This document shows positions 7,466 through 16,020 of a stretch of 36,189 nt of DNA, one piece after another. Within the stretch, counting starts at the first letter, position 1, and every line of letters begins with the position of its first letter. The stretch comes from Nocardiopsis trehalosi NBRC 14201. GTDB lineage: Bacteria > Actinomycetota > Actinomycetes > Streptosporangiales > Streptosporangiaceae. The notes beneath the pieces were generated by a model. It was not told the origin of the DNA, ran no database searches, and saw only the letters and a program-made list of their open reading frames with translations. Position numbers and translations under genes: made by a program. The stretch is from NCBI RefSeq assembly GCF_001552555.1, contig NZ_BCRK01000045.1, forward strand, positions 1-36,189, written 5' to 3'.

Positions 7466-8026
7466 ATGGTCGCACCACTACTCGCCATAGCCGGCGGCTT
7501 CCTCGTGCGCGGCGCCATCTCGCTGGGGGGCCGGGCCCTGGCGTCCGGCGCCGCCCGGGGGTTGGCGTCCGGCGCGGGCCGGCTGCTCGGCCGCCAGGGG
7601 CTCAAGGAGATGGGCAAGGAGGGCGCCGGGGAACTCGTCACCGGCCTCGCCGAGCGGGCGATGGGCATGCCGCTCGACCCGCTCAGCATGGCCACCTCGG
7701 CCTTCGACATGCTGACCGGGGACGACGAGGCGTCGAGCAGGTTCGTGCAGGGGGCGAAGCCGAACATGGGAGGGTCCCGCTTCGGCGGGCTGCTCGACAA
7801 CCTCAAGAACCTCGACATCCCCGGCCTCGGCGGGATCGGGGCGCTGCTCATCGGCGCCATCACCGCCCTGGCGAGCGCCGCGAACGGCCGCGGATCCGAC
7901 GGGCGGAGGCGGGGGCAGGACAACGACGGCAACGTCGTCCCGGCGACGTTCCGCCCGATCACGGCGGCCTACAGCGGCGACGACAAGGCACCGGGGCTCG
8001 GCCAGGGGCGCGGCCTGGCCGCCTGA
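7466..8026 (+). CDS. Unknown Gly/Ala-rich membrane-associated protein in T4SS operon
   Basis: I do not recognise this family. ATG 7466 has a good AGGAGG upstream (TAAGGAGGGTGGA then ATG). 186 residues with two hydrophobic Gly/Ala stretches: the N-terminal one (LLAIAGGFLVRGAISLGGRAL) continues as an amphipathic (G/A)SGAARG-LASGAGR run, and a second lies at residues ~125-148 (GLGGIGALLIGAITALASAA). The C-terminal ~40 residues are polar and probably disordered. It lies 67 bases after the M15-like gene and 33 bases before the next unknown gene, so it is probably part of the rightward operon. A membrane-inserted accessory of the conjugation apparatus is conceivable. Confidence 0.5.
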   Translation: MVAPLLAIAGGFLVRGAISLGGRALASGAARGLASGAGRLLGRQGLKEMGKEGAGELVTGLAERAMGMPLDPLSMATSAFDMLTGDDEASSRFVQGAKPNMGGSRFGGLLDNLKNLDIPGLGGIGALLIGAITALASAANGRGSDGRRRGQDNDGNVVPATFRPITAAYSGDDKAPGLGQGRGLAA

Positions 8027-8059
8027 CCCGGGCACCGACGACGTACGGAAGGAGGCGCC

Positions 8060-8596
8060 ATGACCACCACCAAGCACACCCCGATATCCATCCTGGACGA
8101 ATTCGACCGGCGCGGCCGGCACGGCGTGGACGACCACGACCGCCGCCAGGACCTCACCACGGGAGCGTTCGCCACGACGGCCGACGGGACCTTCACCACC
8201 GCCGGGAACCTCACCACCGCGGGCGGCACCGAGGGCGCGGGCGAGATCGTCCAGGTCCGCGGCCGCAAGCCCGGCGGCGGGAACGACCGGGGGCCGGACC
8301 TGACCAAGCCCGACGACAAGAACAAGCCCGACACCACCACCCCGGACAACGGCCGCGGCCGCAACCGGGGGCGCGAGTTCGAGCTCGACCTCGGCAACGG
8401 CCAGCAGGACGGCCAGAGCCAAGGGCAGGAGCAGGGCCAGGGGCAGACGGCCGGGGGCGGGTTCAACCTGGCCTGGGAGAACCCCCTTGGCCCGGTCCAC
8501 GCGATGATCAGCGCGGCCCAGGGCCAGGACGCCGAACCGGTCCGTCCCTTCGGCGTGACGGTCGGACACAAGTCCGTCCGTTCCTCTCGCCGCTGA
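8060..8596 (+). CDS. Unknown disordered hydrophilic protein ending the T4SS operon
   Basis: I do not recognise this family. ATG 8060 follows AAGGAGG. 178 residues: an N-terminal segment (TPISILDEFDRRGRHGVDDHD), a Thr/Gly-rich patch (TTADGTFTTAGNLTTAGGT), a Lys/Asp/Pro-rich patch, a Gln/Gly run (GQQDGQSQGQEQGQGQ) and a more ordered-looking end with FNLAWENPLGPVHAMISAAQ. No TM helix or signal is seen. It is the last gene before a strong hairpin at 8601-8626. Its position suggests a soluble partner or substrate of the conjugation system, but nothing in the sequence proves that. Confidence 0.5.
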   Translation: MTTTKHTPISILDEFDRRGRHGVDDHDRRQDLTTGAFATTADGTFTTAGNLTTAGGTEGAGEIVQVRGRKPGGGNDRGPDLTKPDDKNKPDTTTPDNGRGRNRGREFELDLGNGQQDGQSQGQEQGQGQTAGGGFNLAWENPLGPVHAMISAAQGQDAEPVRPFGVTVGHKSVRSSRR

Positions 8597-8966
8597 CCCA
8601 CCCCCGCCCGTCCAGCCGGGCGGGGGCCCTCCTCGCCCACCCGGGCGACCGTGGCGGGCGGCCCCTTCCTCTCCACGTGTCCGCCCGACGTCCACGGGAC
8701 GCACCCCCCAGGGGCCGGCTCCGCGCCCGCGGCACCGGAGCCCGGGTCCGTCCCCGCCGCGTGCCACGCGTTCCGCCGCTCACCTTCGAGGACGTGCCGC
8801 AGCGGTCCACCGGTGCCGTGCGGTCCGGCCGCCCCGGAGCATCGGACCGGCCGGCACCCGCTCATCAGGCGGTGCCGAGGTCGGGTCGGGCGGACGGCCT
8901 CGCACCGAGGGGCGGGGGCCGGTGGCCCCCACCCTTCGCCTCCCGGGGCACCGCCCGGGGCCGTCC
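8597..8966. other. Convergent intergenic region
   Basis: 370 bases between the rightward T4SS operon and the leftward envelope operon. Apart from the hairpin at 8601-8626 and a short CCCGGG/CCCGGG inverted repeat near 8943-8959, I see no gene. The frames here have no ribosome binding site or recognisable protein. Confidence 0.5.
8601..8626 (+). terminator. GC-rich terminator hairpin of the rightward T4SS operon
   Basis: CCCCCGCCCG (8601-8610) and CGGGCGGGGG (8617-8626) form a perfect 10-bp stem with a 6-base loop. It starts four bases after the stop codon. No T-tract follows, which is usual for actinomycete terminators. Confidence 0.7.
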
Positions 8967-11900
8967 TCACGCCTGCGACGTGCGGTTCGTGCAGACGTTC
9001 TGCGACGGGGCGACCTCTTCGACGCTGATCACGGCGACCACGGTGAAGCAGTAGTCGAACGACGGGTTCAGCCCGGTGATCTCGACCTGGGTGGAGAGCA
9101 TCTCCCCCTGCGTGAGGGTCGTGGACGTGGTGCCGACCGGGCCGCCGACCACGTAGTACGACGCCCGCCCCTGGGTGGTGTCCGTCCAGGCCAGGGTGAC
9201 CGTGTCCAGGGAATCGGCGGTGATTCGCACGTCCTCGGGCGCCCACAGCGGGTTCTCCGACGCCTCGGGCGGCGGCGCCGTCAGCTCGGGGGCCGTCGGC
9301 GACGGCGATGACGTGGCGCCGGGCCCGCCCGCCGACCCGGAGTTGGTCCACCAGGCCATGCCCAGCGCCACCGCGCCGAGCGCGGCGATCACGAAGCTCG
9401 CCGCGAGCACGGCGGTCAGCACCATCCGGCCGACCCCGCCCGTTCCGGTCGGGTCGGTGGCGGTGGGCGCGGCCGCCGCCACCGGTCCGAGCACCCCGGT
9501 GCCCTCCGGGACGCTTCCGGCGCGCCCGCCGGAGGCGTCGGACCCCCGTCCGGACGGCAGGGTCCGGGTGTCCTCCGGAACCCGGTCGGCGCCCTCCACG
9601 ATCCCGGCGGCGGAGAAGGCCGACCGCGACTCGGACGTGTCCGACACGTCGTCGCCGGACGCCGCCACCCGGCCGGGTACGGCGGAGCCGTCCGGCTCCC
9701 CCCGGACCGGAGGCGCGGACGCGGGTGTCCCCGTCCCGTATCCGGCCCCCGCCGAAGCGGCGTGGGCGTCCCGCGCGGGAGCGGACGAGGTCGGCACGTC
9801 CGGCACCGTGTACGGCGAGGTGGCGGCCGGGCCGCCGGTGGCGGCCGCAGTGGGGGCGGACGGTCCGGCGGGGTCCGGTCCTGCGGAAGGTGACCGGGAA
9901 CCGGCGGCGCCCTCTGCGGCGTCCGCGTCCGCCGGGCTCTCCGGCTCCACCTGGGCGCCGTGTACGGGCGCGGACGGCCCGGTCGGGGAACCGGACGCGG
10001 ACTCGGGCGGTGCGGCCGGGGCGGCGTGCGCGGGCGGCTCCGCCGCGTCCGCGTACGGAGAGCCGGCGGGCGTCCCCGGCGTGCCCGGGTTCGTGGTCGT
10101 TTCGGAGGAGGTCTGGTCGGTGGCGGCGGCCGTACCGGAGGCGGCGAAGCCCTCCTGGACGGACAGGTCCTCGGGGACGGCCGCGCCGTCCCGCGCGTAC
10201 GGCGCCGCGCCGGTGCCGGTCTCCGCGTCGGCCGCCTTCGGCTCCGTTCCGGCGGGCCGGTCAGCGGGCGCGGTCGCCCCGGTCGCGGCCGGGTCCGCCC
10301 CCCACACGGAGGTGTCGACGGCGTCGGGGTCCTCGTCGGCGGGGGAGAGCGGGGCGTCCCCGGCCGGGTCATCCCCGGGGGCCGGTGCCCGCTCCTCCGG
10401 GGCGGCGTCGGCGGCGCCATCGGACGGGCGGGCCGCCGTCGGCCATGCGGCTTCGGGGGACTCCGGGGCGAAGGCGCCGAGGGAGGACGGCCCGGAGTCC
10501 GACGCCTCCCACCAGGGACGGTCGGGGTCGGGGTCGGGGTCGGTGTCCGCGAACTGCGCTACGGCCGTGGTGGCCGGCCCGTCATGGTCCGGCGCGTCCT
10601 CCCACGTTCGGTCGGTGTCCGCCTGGGCGGGCTCCGCCGGCGCCTGGGCGTGGGTGTCGACGTCCTGCGGCGCGGGTGCCTCCGCAGCGGGGGGTGCGTC
10701 GTTGCTCGGGGCGTCCTCCCACCACGGCCGGTCGTCATCGGCGTCGGCGGGTTCCGTCGGCGCATCGGTGCGGACGCTCGCGTCCGGCGGCGCGGGTGCG
10801 TCCGTATCGGTCCGCCGGTCGTTGCTCGGCGCGTCCTCCCACCATGGCCGGTCGGTGTCCGCCTGGGCGGGCTCCGCCGGTGCCTGGGCGTGGGCGTCGG
10901 CGTCCTGCGGCGCGGGTGCCTCCGCAGCGGGGTGTGCGTCGTTGCTCGGGGCGTCCTCCCACCACGGCCGGTCGTCATCGACGGCGGCCTCATCCGCCGG
11001 GCCGTATCCGGTGGGCGCGGCCGACCCGGTCGCCGGGTCGTCCGCCACCCGCGCGGGCGCGGCGGCGTCGGCGGTGGTTCCGTCCTGGGCGTCCTCGGGC
11101 GCGTCGGCGCCGTCGGCCGCAGGGCGGGGCGGTCCGGTGGGTCCGGCCGTCACGGCGGGGGCGGACGCCGAACCGTCGGACGTCCACCGGCCCGCGTCCG
11201 TTGCGCCGGAGACGTCCGCTGTGTCGACGGAGTCCGTGGGCTCCACTGCGGGGCGGGGCGTGCCGATGGGGCCGGACGCGGGTGCTCCGGCGGTGGTGGT
11301 CGGGTCCGCCTCGCTGCGGGCGGGGCCGGACGGCCCGTGCTCAGCATCGTCGGCGGTGTCGGCCCACTGGAGCCGGGCCGTATCGGCGGCGGCGCTGTCG
11401 GTGTCCTCCGAGGCGGAGGCGGGGCCGTGCCCGGTCGCGGGAGCGGCTCCGGCCGTTCCGGTGGACTCGGTCGGTCCGTGGGCGGCCGGCCCGTCGGCGG
11501 CCGGGGCGGTGGCGGCTGCGCCCGCTGCGGTCGGCTCCGTGGCGGCCCGGTCGGCGACCGGCGACGCCGCGTCGGGCGCGGTGGTGGGCTCCGCTGTGTC
11601 CGGCGCGGAGGCGTCGGGTTCGGGAGAGAGGGCCGGGGCCGCTGAGGCCCCGGCCGTGGGGGTGTCCGTGCCGTCGGTGGACAGGGGTGCGGCCGCCGCC
11701 GACCGGGCGCCGTCGGACGCAGGCGGTGCGGCCGCCTCCGCCGCGCCGGCGCCGGTGGCCGCCCCCGCCGCGCCGATGCCGGTTGCCGCCGCCCCCGTCC
11801 CCGGGCGTCGCGAAGGTGTCTCCGCACCCGCACCCGCGCGGCGCGGGGGCGCCTCCGCGCCCGCTGCCGCGCGGTCCGCGTCGGAAAGGGCGCGGCCGAA

Positions 11901-12602
11901 CTCGCGGGCGTCGCGGGGGCGGCGGGCCGGGGCCGGGTCCATGCCCGTGCGCAGGACGCGGTCGAGCGCGGGCGGCACGTCGTCGCGGGGCACCGGGGGC
12001 GGTCCGCCCCGCAGCACCGCCTCCCGGTACGCGTCGGGGTCGACGGGTTCGCCCGGCCCGCCCCCGTGCGGCGGCCGGCCCGCCAGCAGCGTCCACAGGG
12101 TGGACGCCAACCGGTACACGTCGGAATGGGGCGTGGCCCGCCCGTCCCGGAACGCCTCGGGGGGCAGGTGCTCGTGCGCCAGCTCGTCCAGCAGCACGGG
12201 CGGGAACGGGTCGCCCGATGGCAGCGCAGGCACGCGCACCGGCGCCAGTTCGGCGCTCGGCCCCCGGAACAGCAGGGTGCGCGGACTGATCGCGTTGTGC
12301 ACCAGCCCCGCCTCGTGCAGCGGTTCCAGCTCGGCCGCGACGGCCAGCCCGATCTCCACGACCCGCGCCACGGTCAGCCCGCCCTCGCGGCGCACCAGCA
12401 TGGCGTAGGAGTCGGGCGCCTCCTCGCGCACGACGGTGAAGGGCGCCCCGCCCTCCTCGGACGCGCCGCGCAGCACCCGGACGAGGACGGCCTCCCCGGA
12501 CCCGTCGGCGCGCGCGGCGTACAGGTCCGCACGCCCGGTCGAGCGCAGCAGCCCCGTCACCCGGTAGCCCGGGATCTCGGGGACCTCCCTGTCGGCGGTC
12601 AT
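8967..12602 (-). CDS. Pseudokinase - low-complexity repeat - TM - FN3 protein
   Basis: 1211 residues; ATG 12602 follows GGAAGGAA. Residues ~10-245 have a Hanks-type Ser/Thr kinase outline: a degenerate Gly-loop (GLLRSTGRADLYAAR), a strand where the VAIK lysine is Arg (AVLVRVL), a catalytic loop GLVHNAISPRTLLF in place of HRDLKPxN, no DFG, but a kept LPPE and SDVYRLASTLWTLLAGRPP. The lysine, the HRD aspartate and the DFG are thus missing, so it is probably a pseudokinase. A ~800-residue Ala/Pro/Asp/Thr-rich region with DRPWWEDAPSND repeats follows, then one TM helix (~1060-1085, VLTAVLAASFVIAALGAVAL) and an extracellular FN3 domain (~1120-1211). It is the last gene of the leftward envelope operon. 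It may be a scaffold linking cytoplasm and wall. Confidence 0.75.
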   Translation of the reverse strand: MTADREVPEIPGYRVTGLLRSTGRADLYAARADGSGEAVLVRVLRGASEEGGAPFTVVREEAPDSYAMLVRREGGLTVARVVEIGLAVAAELEPLHEAGLVHNAISPRTLLFRGPSAELAPVRVPALPSGDPFPPVLLDELAHEHLPPEAFRDGRATPHSDVYRLASTLWTLLAGRPPHGGGPGEPVDPDAYREAVLRGGPPPVPRDDVPPALDRVLRTGMDPAPARRPRDAREFGRALSDADRAAAGAEAPPRRAGAGAETPSRRPGTGAAATGIGAAGAATGAGAAEAAAPPASDGARSAAAAPLSTDGTDTPTAGASAAPALSPEPDASAPDTAEPTTAPDAASPVADRAATEPTAAGAAATAPAADGPAAHGPTESTGTAGAAPATGHGPASASEDTDSAAADTARLQWADTADDAEHGPSGPARSEADPTTTAGAPASGPIGTPRPAVEPTDSVDTADVSGATDAGRWTSDGSASAPAVTAGPTGPPRPAADGADAPEDAQDGTTADAAAPARVADDPATGSAAPTGYGPADEAAVDDDRPWWEDAPSNDAHPAAEAPAPQDADAHAQAPAEPAQADTDRPWWEDAPSNDRRTDTDAPAPPDASVRTDAPTEPADADDDRPWWEDAPSNDAPPAAEAPAPQDVDTHAQAPAEPAQADTDRTWEDAPDHDGPATTAVAQFADTDPDPDPDRPWWEASDSGPSSLGAFAPESPEAAWPTAARPSDGAADAAPEERAPAPGDDPAGDAPLSPADEDPDAVDTSVWGADPAATGATAPADRPAGTEPKAADAETGTGAAPYARDGAAVPEDLSVQEGFAASGTAAATDQTSSETTTNPGTPGTPAGSPYADAAEPPAHAAPAAPPESASGSPTGPSAPVHGAQVEPESPADADAAEGAAGSRSPSAGPDPAGPSAPTAAATGGPAATSPYTVPDVPTSSAPARDAHAASAGAGYGTGTPASAPPVRGEPDGSAVPGRVAASGDDVSDTSESRSAFSAAGIVEGADRVPEDTRTLPSGRGSDASGGRAGSVPEGTGVLGPVAAAAPTATDPTGTGGVGRMVLTAVLAASFVIAALGAVALGMAWWTNSGSAGGPGATSSPSPTAPELTAPPPEASENPLWAPEDVRITADSLDTVTLAWTDTTQGRASYYVVGGPVGTTSTTLTQGEMLSTQVEITGLNPSFDYCFTVVAVISVEEVAPSQNVCTNRTSQA
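10480..10985 (-). repeat. 120-bp tandem repeat array in the pseudokinase gene
   Basis: A GCGTCCTCCCACCA-type block (encoding WWEDA on the minus strand) recurs at 10711, 10831 and 10951, exactly 120 bp apart, with a diverged copy at 10591 and a further one near 10486. Segments 10591-10740 and 10831-10980 are nearly identical at a 240-bp offset, so the array looks like A-B-A-B. Each 40-residue unit carries (D/T)DRPWWEDAPSND plus an Ala/Pro/Asp spacer. Confidence 0.85.
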
Positions 12603-12624
12603 CGCGTGTCGTTCCTTCCGGGGT

Positions 12625-14865
12625 TCACGGGGCCCGCCAGAACAGCGGGCGGGGGTCGAGCCACCAGGTCCACCGCCGGAACCGGCGCTGGCCCGCGCGC
12701 AGGTCGCGCACGTACTCGCGGACCTCGGTCACGCAGTTCTCCACCGCCGGGTCGGCGACACCGCCGGAGGCGTCGAACGCCAGGGCGTTGACGGACCGGT
12801 GCAAATAGCGCAGCCGGCGGGTGCCGCCCGCGGTCGGGTCGGCCCGCGCGGCCGCCCGGACCACGTCGGTCACCGTACCGCCGCTCCCGGCGGGTGTCCC
12901 GGCCAGGCGCAGCGCCTCGCGCAGCTCCCGCCAGGCGCCGAGGACCCGGTCGGCCCCCGGCCGGCCGGGGGCGGTCCGCCGCCGTGAGCGGGACACGCGC
13001 AGCGCCGCCGTGCCGCCCACCGCCGCGGCGGCCGCGGCCACCGCGGCGCCGACGGCGACGAGCGTGGTGCCCGCGCCGGCGTCGGGGGAGCGCGGCGGGT
13101 CGGCGACCTCGTGGGCCGCGGCGCCGTCCGCGTCGGGCGGCGCGGCCGCGCCCGCGTCGGGCCGGGCGGCCGAGGGTTCCCCCGGGACGTCGCCCTCCTC
13201 GCGGCCGCCGGGGGTGACGTCGAACGGCACCCAGCCGACCCCCGCGAAGTACACCTCGCCCCAGGCGATGGCGTCGCCGGTGGTGACGGTGAACTCGCCG
13301 TCGGCCGCCTCCGTCCCGGCGTCGAAGCCCACCGCCACCCTGCTCGGCAGCCCCGCCGCGCGGGCGAGGACGGCGAACGCGCTGGCGAACTGCTCGGACG
13401 TCCCGCCGCCGCCCCGCTCGCCGGGCGCGACCAGCAGCCGGGCGAGGTCGGCCGTCCCGTGGCCGCTGGGCGCCCCGGGGTCGAACGTGTAGCCGGAGCG
13501 CAGGTAGCGGGCCAGGGCCACCGCGTGCTCGTAGGGCGTCCCCTCGGCCGTCGCCTGCTCGGTGATGGCCGCCACCTGCGGTGGCAGGCCCTCGGGGAGC
13601 GCCAGGTAGCGGTCGAACGCCTCCCCCTCGGGGGGCGCGAGGTCCGTCAGCTCCTCGGGGCGCCAGTGCGCCACGTCCCCGGCGACGTCGTAGGTGGTGC
13701 CCGCCGCCGTGCCGCCCAGCGCAACAGCGGTGCCCGACGCCGGGTCGTAGCCCGCGCCCGCGACACCCAGCGAGGTGGGCGACCCGACCACCGGCAGCCA
13801 CGGCCCCGGCAGCGCGTCGACCGCCACGGTCGCCTCCTGCCGGGTGGCGTGCGGGGGCTCCGGGTCGGCGGGGGGCAGCATCCGCCCGGTGGCCCGGTAC
13901 TCGTTCTCGGGCAGCCAGGTGGTGCCGGTGAACTCGGCCAGCGCCACCCACCGCAGCTCGGTCACCCGGTCGCTGCGCACGGTCATCAGGGGGGTGTCGG
14001 GCTGCGACGCCCACACCGACAGGTAGCCGAGCGGGTTCAGCACCGGCTGCGGGGCCACCTGCGGCCGGACGCCGTCGCGCACGTCGTAGGGCTGCGGCTG
14101 CCACCCGCCCAGCGCCAACGGGGCGGCCACCGCGACGGCGGCGGCCGCGGCGGCGCACCCCAGCAGCCGGGCGGCCCACCGCCGACCGCTGGTGCCGGGG
14201 CCCCCGGCCGGCTCGGCGGCGGCGCGCACGCCCCCGGCCGCGACCTCGTCCGGGCGGTCGCCGTCCGCCGACAGGGCCAGCAGCACCGCGGCGGAGCACG
14301 CCAGCAGGGCCGCCGCCCAGAACGCGGCGGGGCCGGACCCGCCGACCACCGACGCGCCCACCAGCAGCACGGCGCCCGGCACCAGGGCGGCGAGCGCGCG
14401 GCCCGACGACCACGCCAGCGCACCGGCCGCGCCCGCCAGCCACGTCGCCAGCGCCGGGAAGGCGAGCGTGTCGACCATCACCGGCAGCGGCGGCACCCCC
14501 GAGATCAGCCGGCCGCCCGCGTGCGGCAGCGCCGACAGCGCGTCGAGCAGCGGGTCGCCGCGCGTGCCGGGCGCCCACACCGCGAGCAGCACCGTCCCGG
14601 CCAGGGCGACGGGCACCCCGGCGAGGAGCGCGGCGGGCGGCGGCAGCCGCCGCCGCAGCAGGAGGGTGAGGGCCACGCCCGCCACCGCCCACAGGGCGAG
14701 CACCGCGGCGGTCGGCAGCGGGGACGTGTAGTCGGCGGAGAGCGCGAGCCCGCCCGCCGCGGCCGCCCCCGCCAGGGCGGCGGCCGCCGCCGGGGCCACC
14801 CAGCCGGGCGGGCCGGTGTCGGCCGCGGGCGCGGCGGCGGCGCGCCGCAGGGTCAGCGTGTCCAT
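12625..14865 (-). CDS. TgpA-type membrane protein with transglutaminase-like domain (triad Cys and His absent)
   Basis: 746 residues. ATG 14865 lies inside the end of the DUF58 gene (13-base overlap), so the two are coupled. Residues ~20-260 contain five to six TM helices (DUF3488-like), followed by an extracellular region, a transglutaminase-like core (~440-555), another TM helix (~600-620) and a cytoplasmic tail. The core motif TSEQFASAFAVLARAAGLPS carries Ser490 where TgpA enzymes have the nucleophile Cys, DAIAWGEVYF carries Ile533 in place of the catalytic His, and only Asp549 (FDVTP) is kept. Ser in the Cys position is, from memory, common in actinobacterial members; loss of His is less so. 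It is probably inactive as a transglutaminase and acts structurally. It belongs to the MoxR-DUF58-TgpA set. Confidence 0.85.
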   Translation of the reverse strand: MDTLTLRRAAAAPAADTGPPGWVAPAAAAALAGAAAAGGLALSADYTSPLPTAAVLALWAVAGVALTLLLRRRLPPPAALLAGVPVALAGTVLLAVWAPGTRGDPLLDALSALPHAGGRLISGVPPLPVMVDTLAFPALATWLAGAAGALAWSSGRALAALVPGAVLLVGASVVGGSGPAAFWAAALLACSAAVLLALSADGDRPDEVAAGGVRAAAEPAGGPGTSGRRWAARLLGCAAAAAAVAVAAPLALGGWQPQPYDVRDGVRPQVAPQPVLNPLGYLSVWASQPDTPLMTVRSDRVTELRWVALAEFTGTTWLPENEYRATGRMLPPADPEPPHATRQEATVAVDALPGPWLPVVGSPTSLGVAGAGYDPASGTAVALGGTAAGTTYDVAGDVAHWRPEELTDLAPPEGEAFDRYLALPEGLPPQVAAITEQATAEGTPYEHAVALARYLRSGYTFDPGAPSGHGTADLARLLVAPGERGGGGTSEQFASAFAVLARAAGLPSRVAVGFDAGTEAADGEFTVTTGDAIAWGEVYFAGVGWVPFDVTPGGREEGDVPGEPSAARPDAGAAAPPDADGAAAHEVADPPRSPDAGAGTTLVAVGAAVAAAAAAVGGTAALRVSRSRRRTAPGRPGADRVLGAWRELREALRLAGTPAGSGGTVTDVVRAAARADPTAGGTRRLRYLHRSVNALAFDASGGVADPAVENCVTEVREYVRDLRAGQRRFRRWTWWLDPRPLFWRAP

Positions 14866-15980
14866 GGGGCCTCGTTCCACGCCGCGGTGAACTCTGCGGG
14901 GGTCCGGGCGGTCACCAGGGTGACGCCCGACTCCGGCTCCGGCCAGGGCCCTGGGCCGACGACCGCCGCCACCGGCCGCGCCCCCCGGCCGCCGAGCGCG
15001 GCGAGCGCCCGCAGCTCCGCCGCCGTGAGCGCCGCACTGACCAGCACCACCGGGCCGCCGCCGGAGCGGTCGCGGGCGGCGCGCAGCGCCGCACCCAGGT
15101 CGGCACCCGGCGCGGGCGGCGCGGCGGCGAGCACGTCGAGCACGCCCGGCAGGCCGGCGCGCTCGTCGGCGGACGCGCCGCCCGCCAGCAGCAGGGCGCA
15201 GGGCAGGCCGGAGCCGAGCGCGGTGGCCGCGACGCAGGCCGCCGCCTCGGCCGCGCCGTCGAGCAGGTCCGGGCCGCCTTCGGCCCGGTCGTCGAGCACC
15301 ACGGTCAACCGGGTCTCGGCCGTGTCGGAGAACTCGCGCACCTGCAGCCGGTCGCGGCGCGCCGAGCTGCGCCAGTGGATGCGCCGGGTGTCGTCGCCGG
15401 GCACGTAGTCGCGCAGGGACCGGAAGGTGAGCACCCCCGTGCGCCCGTTGTCGAGCCCGCCGTCGGGCGCCGTCGCGCCACCGCCCGGCAGCGCCCGCAG
15501 CGCCTCCCACCGCGGGTGGACGAGGAGCCGGTCGGCCGTGCCGCACACCGCCCCGGACGACGCCAGCCCGAACGGGTCGACGCGCTCCAGCCGCAGCGGC
15601 CCCAACTCGACCACGCCCCGCCGCTCCGGCGCGACCCGGTAGGCGGCCGACACCCCCGCCGGGCCCGGCACCGCGGCGAGGTCGAGCAGCCGCTCCCCGC
15701 CCCCCGCGGCCACCCGCTCCCGCAGGCGCAGCCCCGCGCCCCCGCCGGCGGCGGCCACCCGGACGCGCACGGTCGCACCCGGGGCGGTGCGGACCACGTC
15801 CGGCGCCCGGCGCACCTCGGCCGCCCGGGGGCGGCGGAACGTAGTCCACGCGACGGCGGCGCCCACGGCCAGCAGCGCCACCGCCCCCAGCACGGCGAGG
15901 CCCCGGTAGCCCAGCGCGACCCCGCCGGCGAGCAGCACCAGCCCGGCGCCGGCGATCAGCAGCCCGCGCGTCGTCGGCAT
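14853..15980 (-). CDS. DUF58 family membrane-anchored protein
   Basis: 375 residues from ATG 15980, which sits five bases after GGAGG; the GTG at 15983 is too close to that site. There are two N-terminal TM helices (GLLIAGAGLVLLAGGVALG and LAVLGAVALLAVGAAVAW), then a beta-rich section and the DUF58 signature (FRSLRDYVPGDDTRRIHWRS; RRDRLQVREF). The C-terminal half resembles a degenerate VWA fold (LTVVLDDRAEG). DUF58 proteins are usual partners of MoxR AAA+ ATPases and TgpA transglutaminases in envelope or chaperone-like systems; their biochemical role is not well defined. It is 40 bases downstream of moxR and overlaps the transglutaminase-like gene. Confidence 0.92.
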   Translation of the reverse strand: MPTTRGLLIAGAGLVLLAGGVALGYRGLAVLGAVALLAVGAAVAWTTFRRPRAAEVRRAPDVVRTAPGATVRVRVAAAGGGAGLRLRERVAAGGGERLLDLAAVPGPAGVSAAYRVAPERRGVVELGPLRLERVDPFGLASSGAVCGTADRLLVHPRWEALRALPGGGATAPDGGLDNGRTGVLTFRSLRDYVPGDDTRRIHWRSSARRDRLQVREFSDTAETRLTVVLDDRAEGGPDLLDGAAEAAACVAATALGSGLPCALLLAGGASADERAGLPGVLDVLAAAPPAPGADLGAALRAARDRSGGGPVVLVSAALTAAELRALAALGGRGARPVAAVVGPGPWPEPESGVTLVTARTPAEFTAAWNEAPWTR

Positions 15981-16020
15981 CACGGCCTCCGCGCGGCGGA
16001 CCCCTGCGGCGCGGCCCGCA

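Noticed and set aside
9175-12408. Long rightward open frames across 9175-12408, up to 1077 codons
   Set aside because: They are antisense to the pseudokinase gene, show only Ser/Ala/Pro or Arg-rich composition from high GC, and have no domain or ribosome site.
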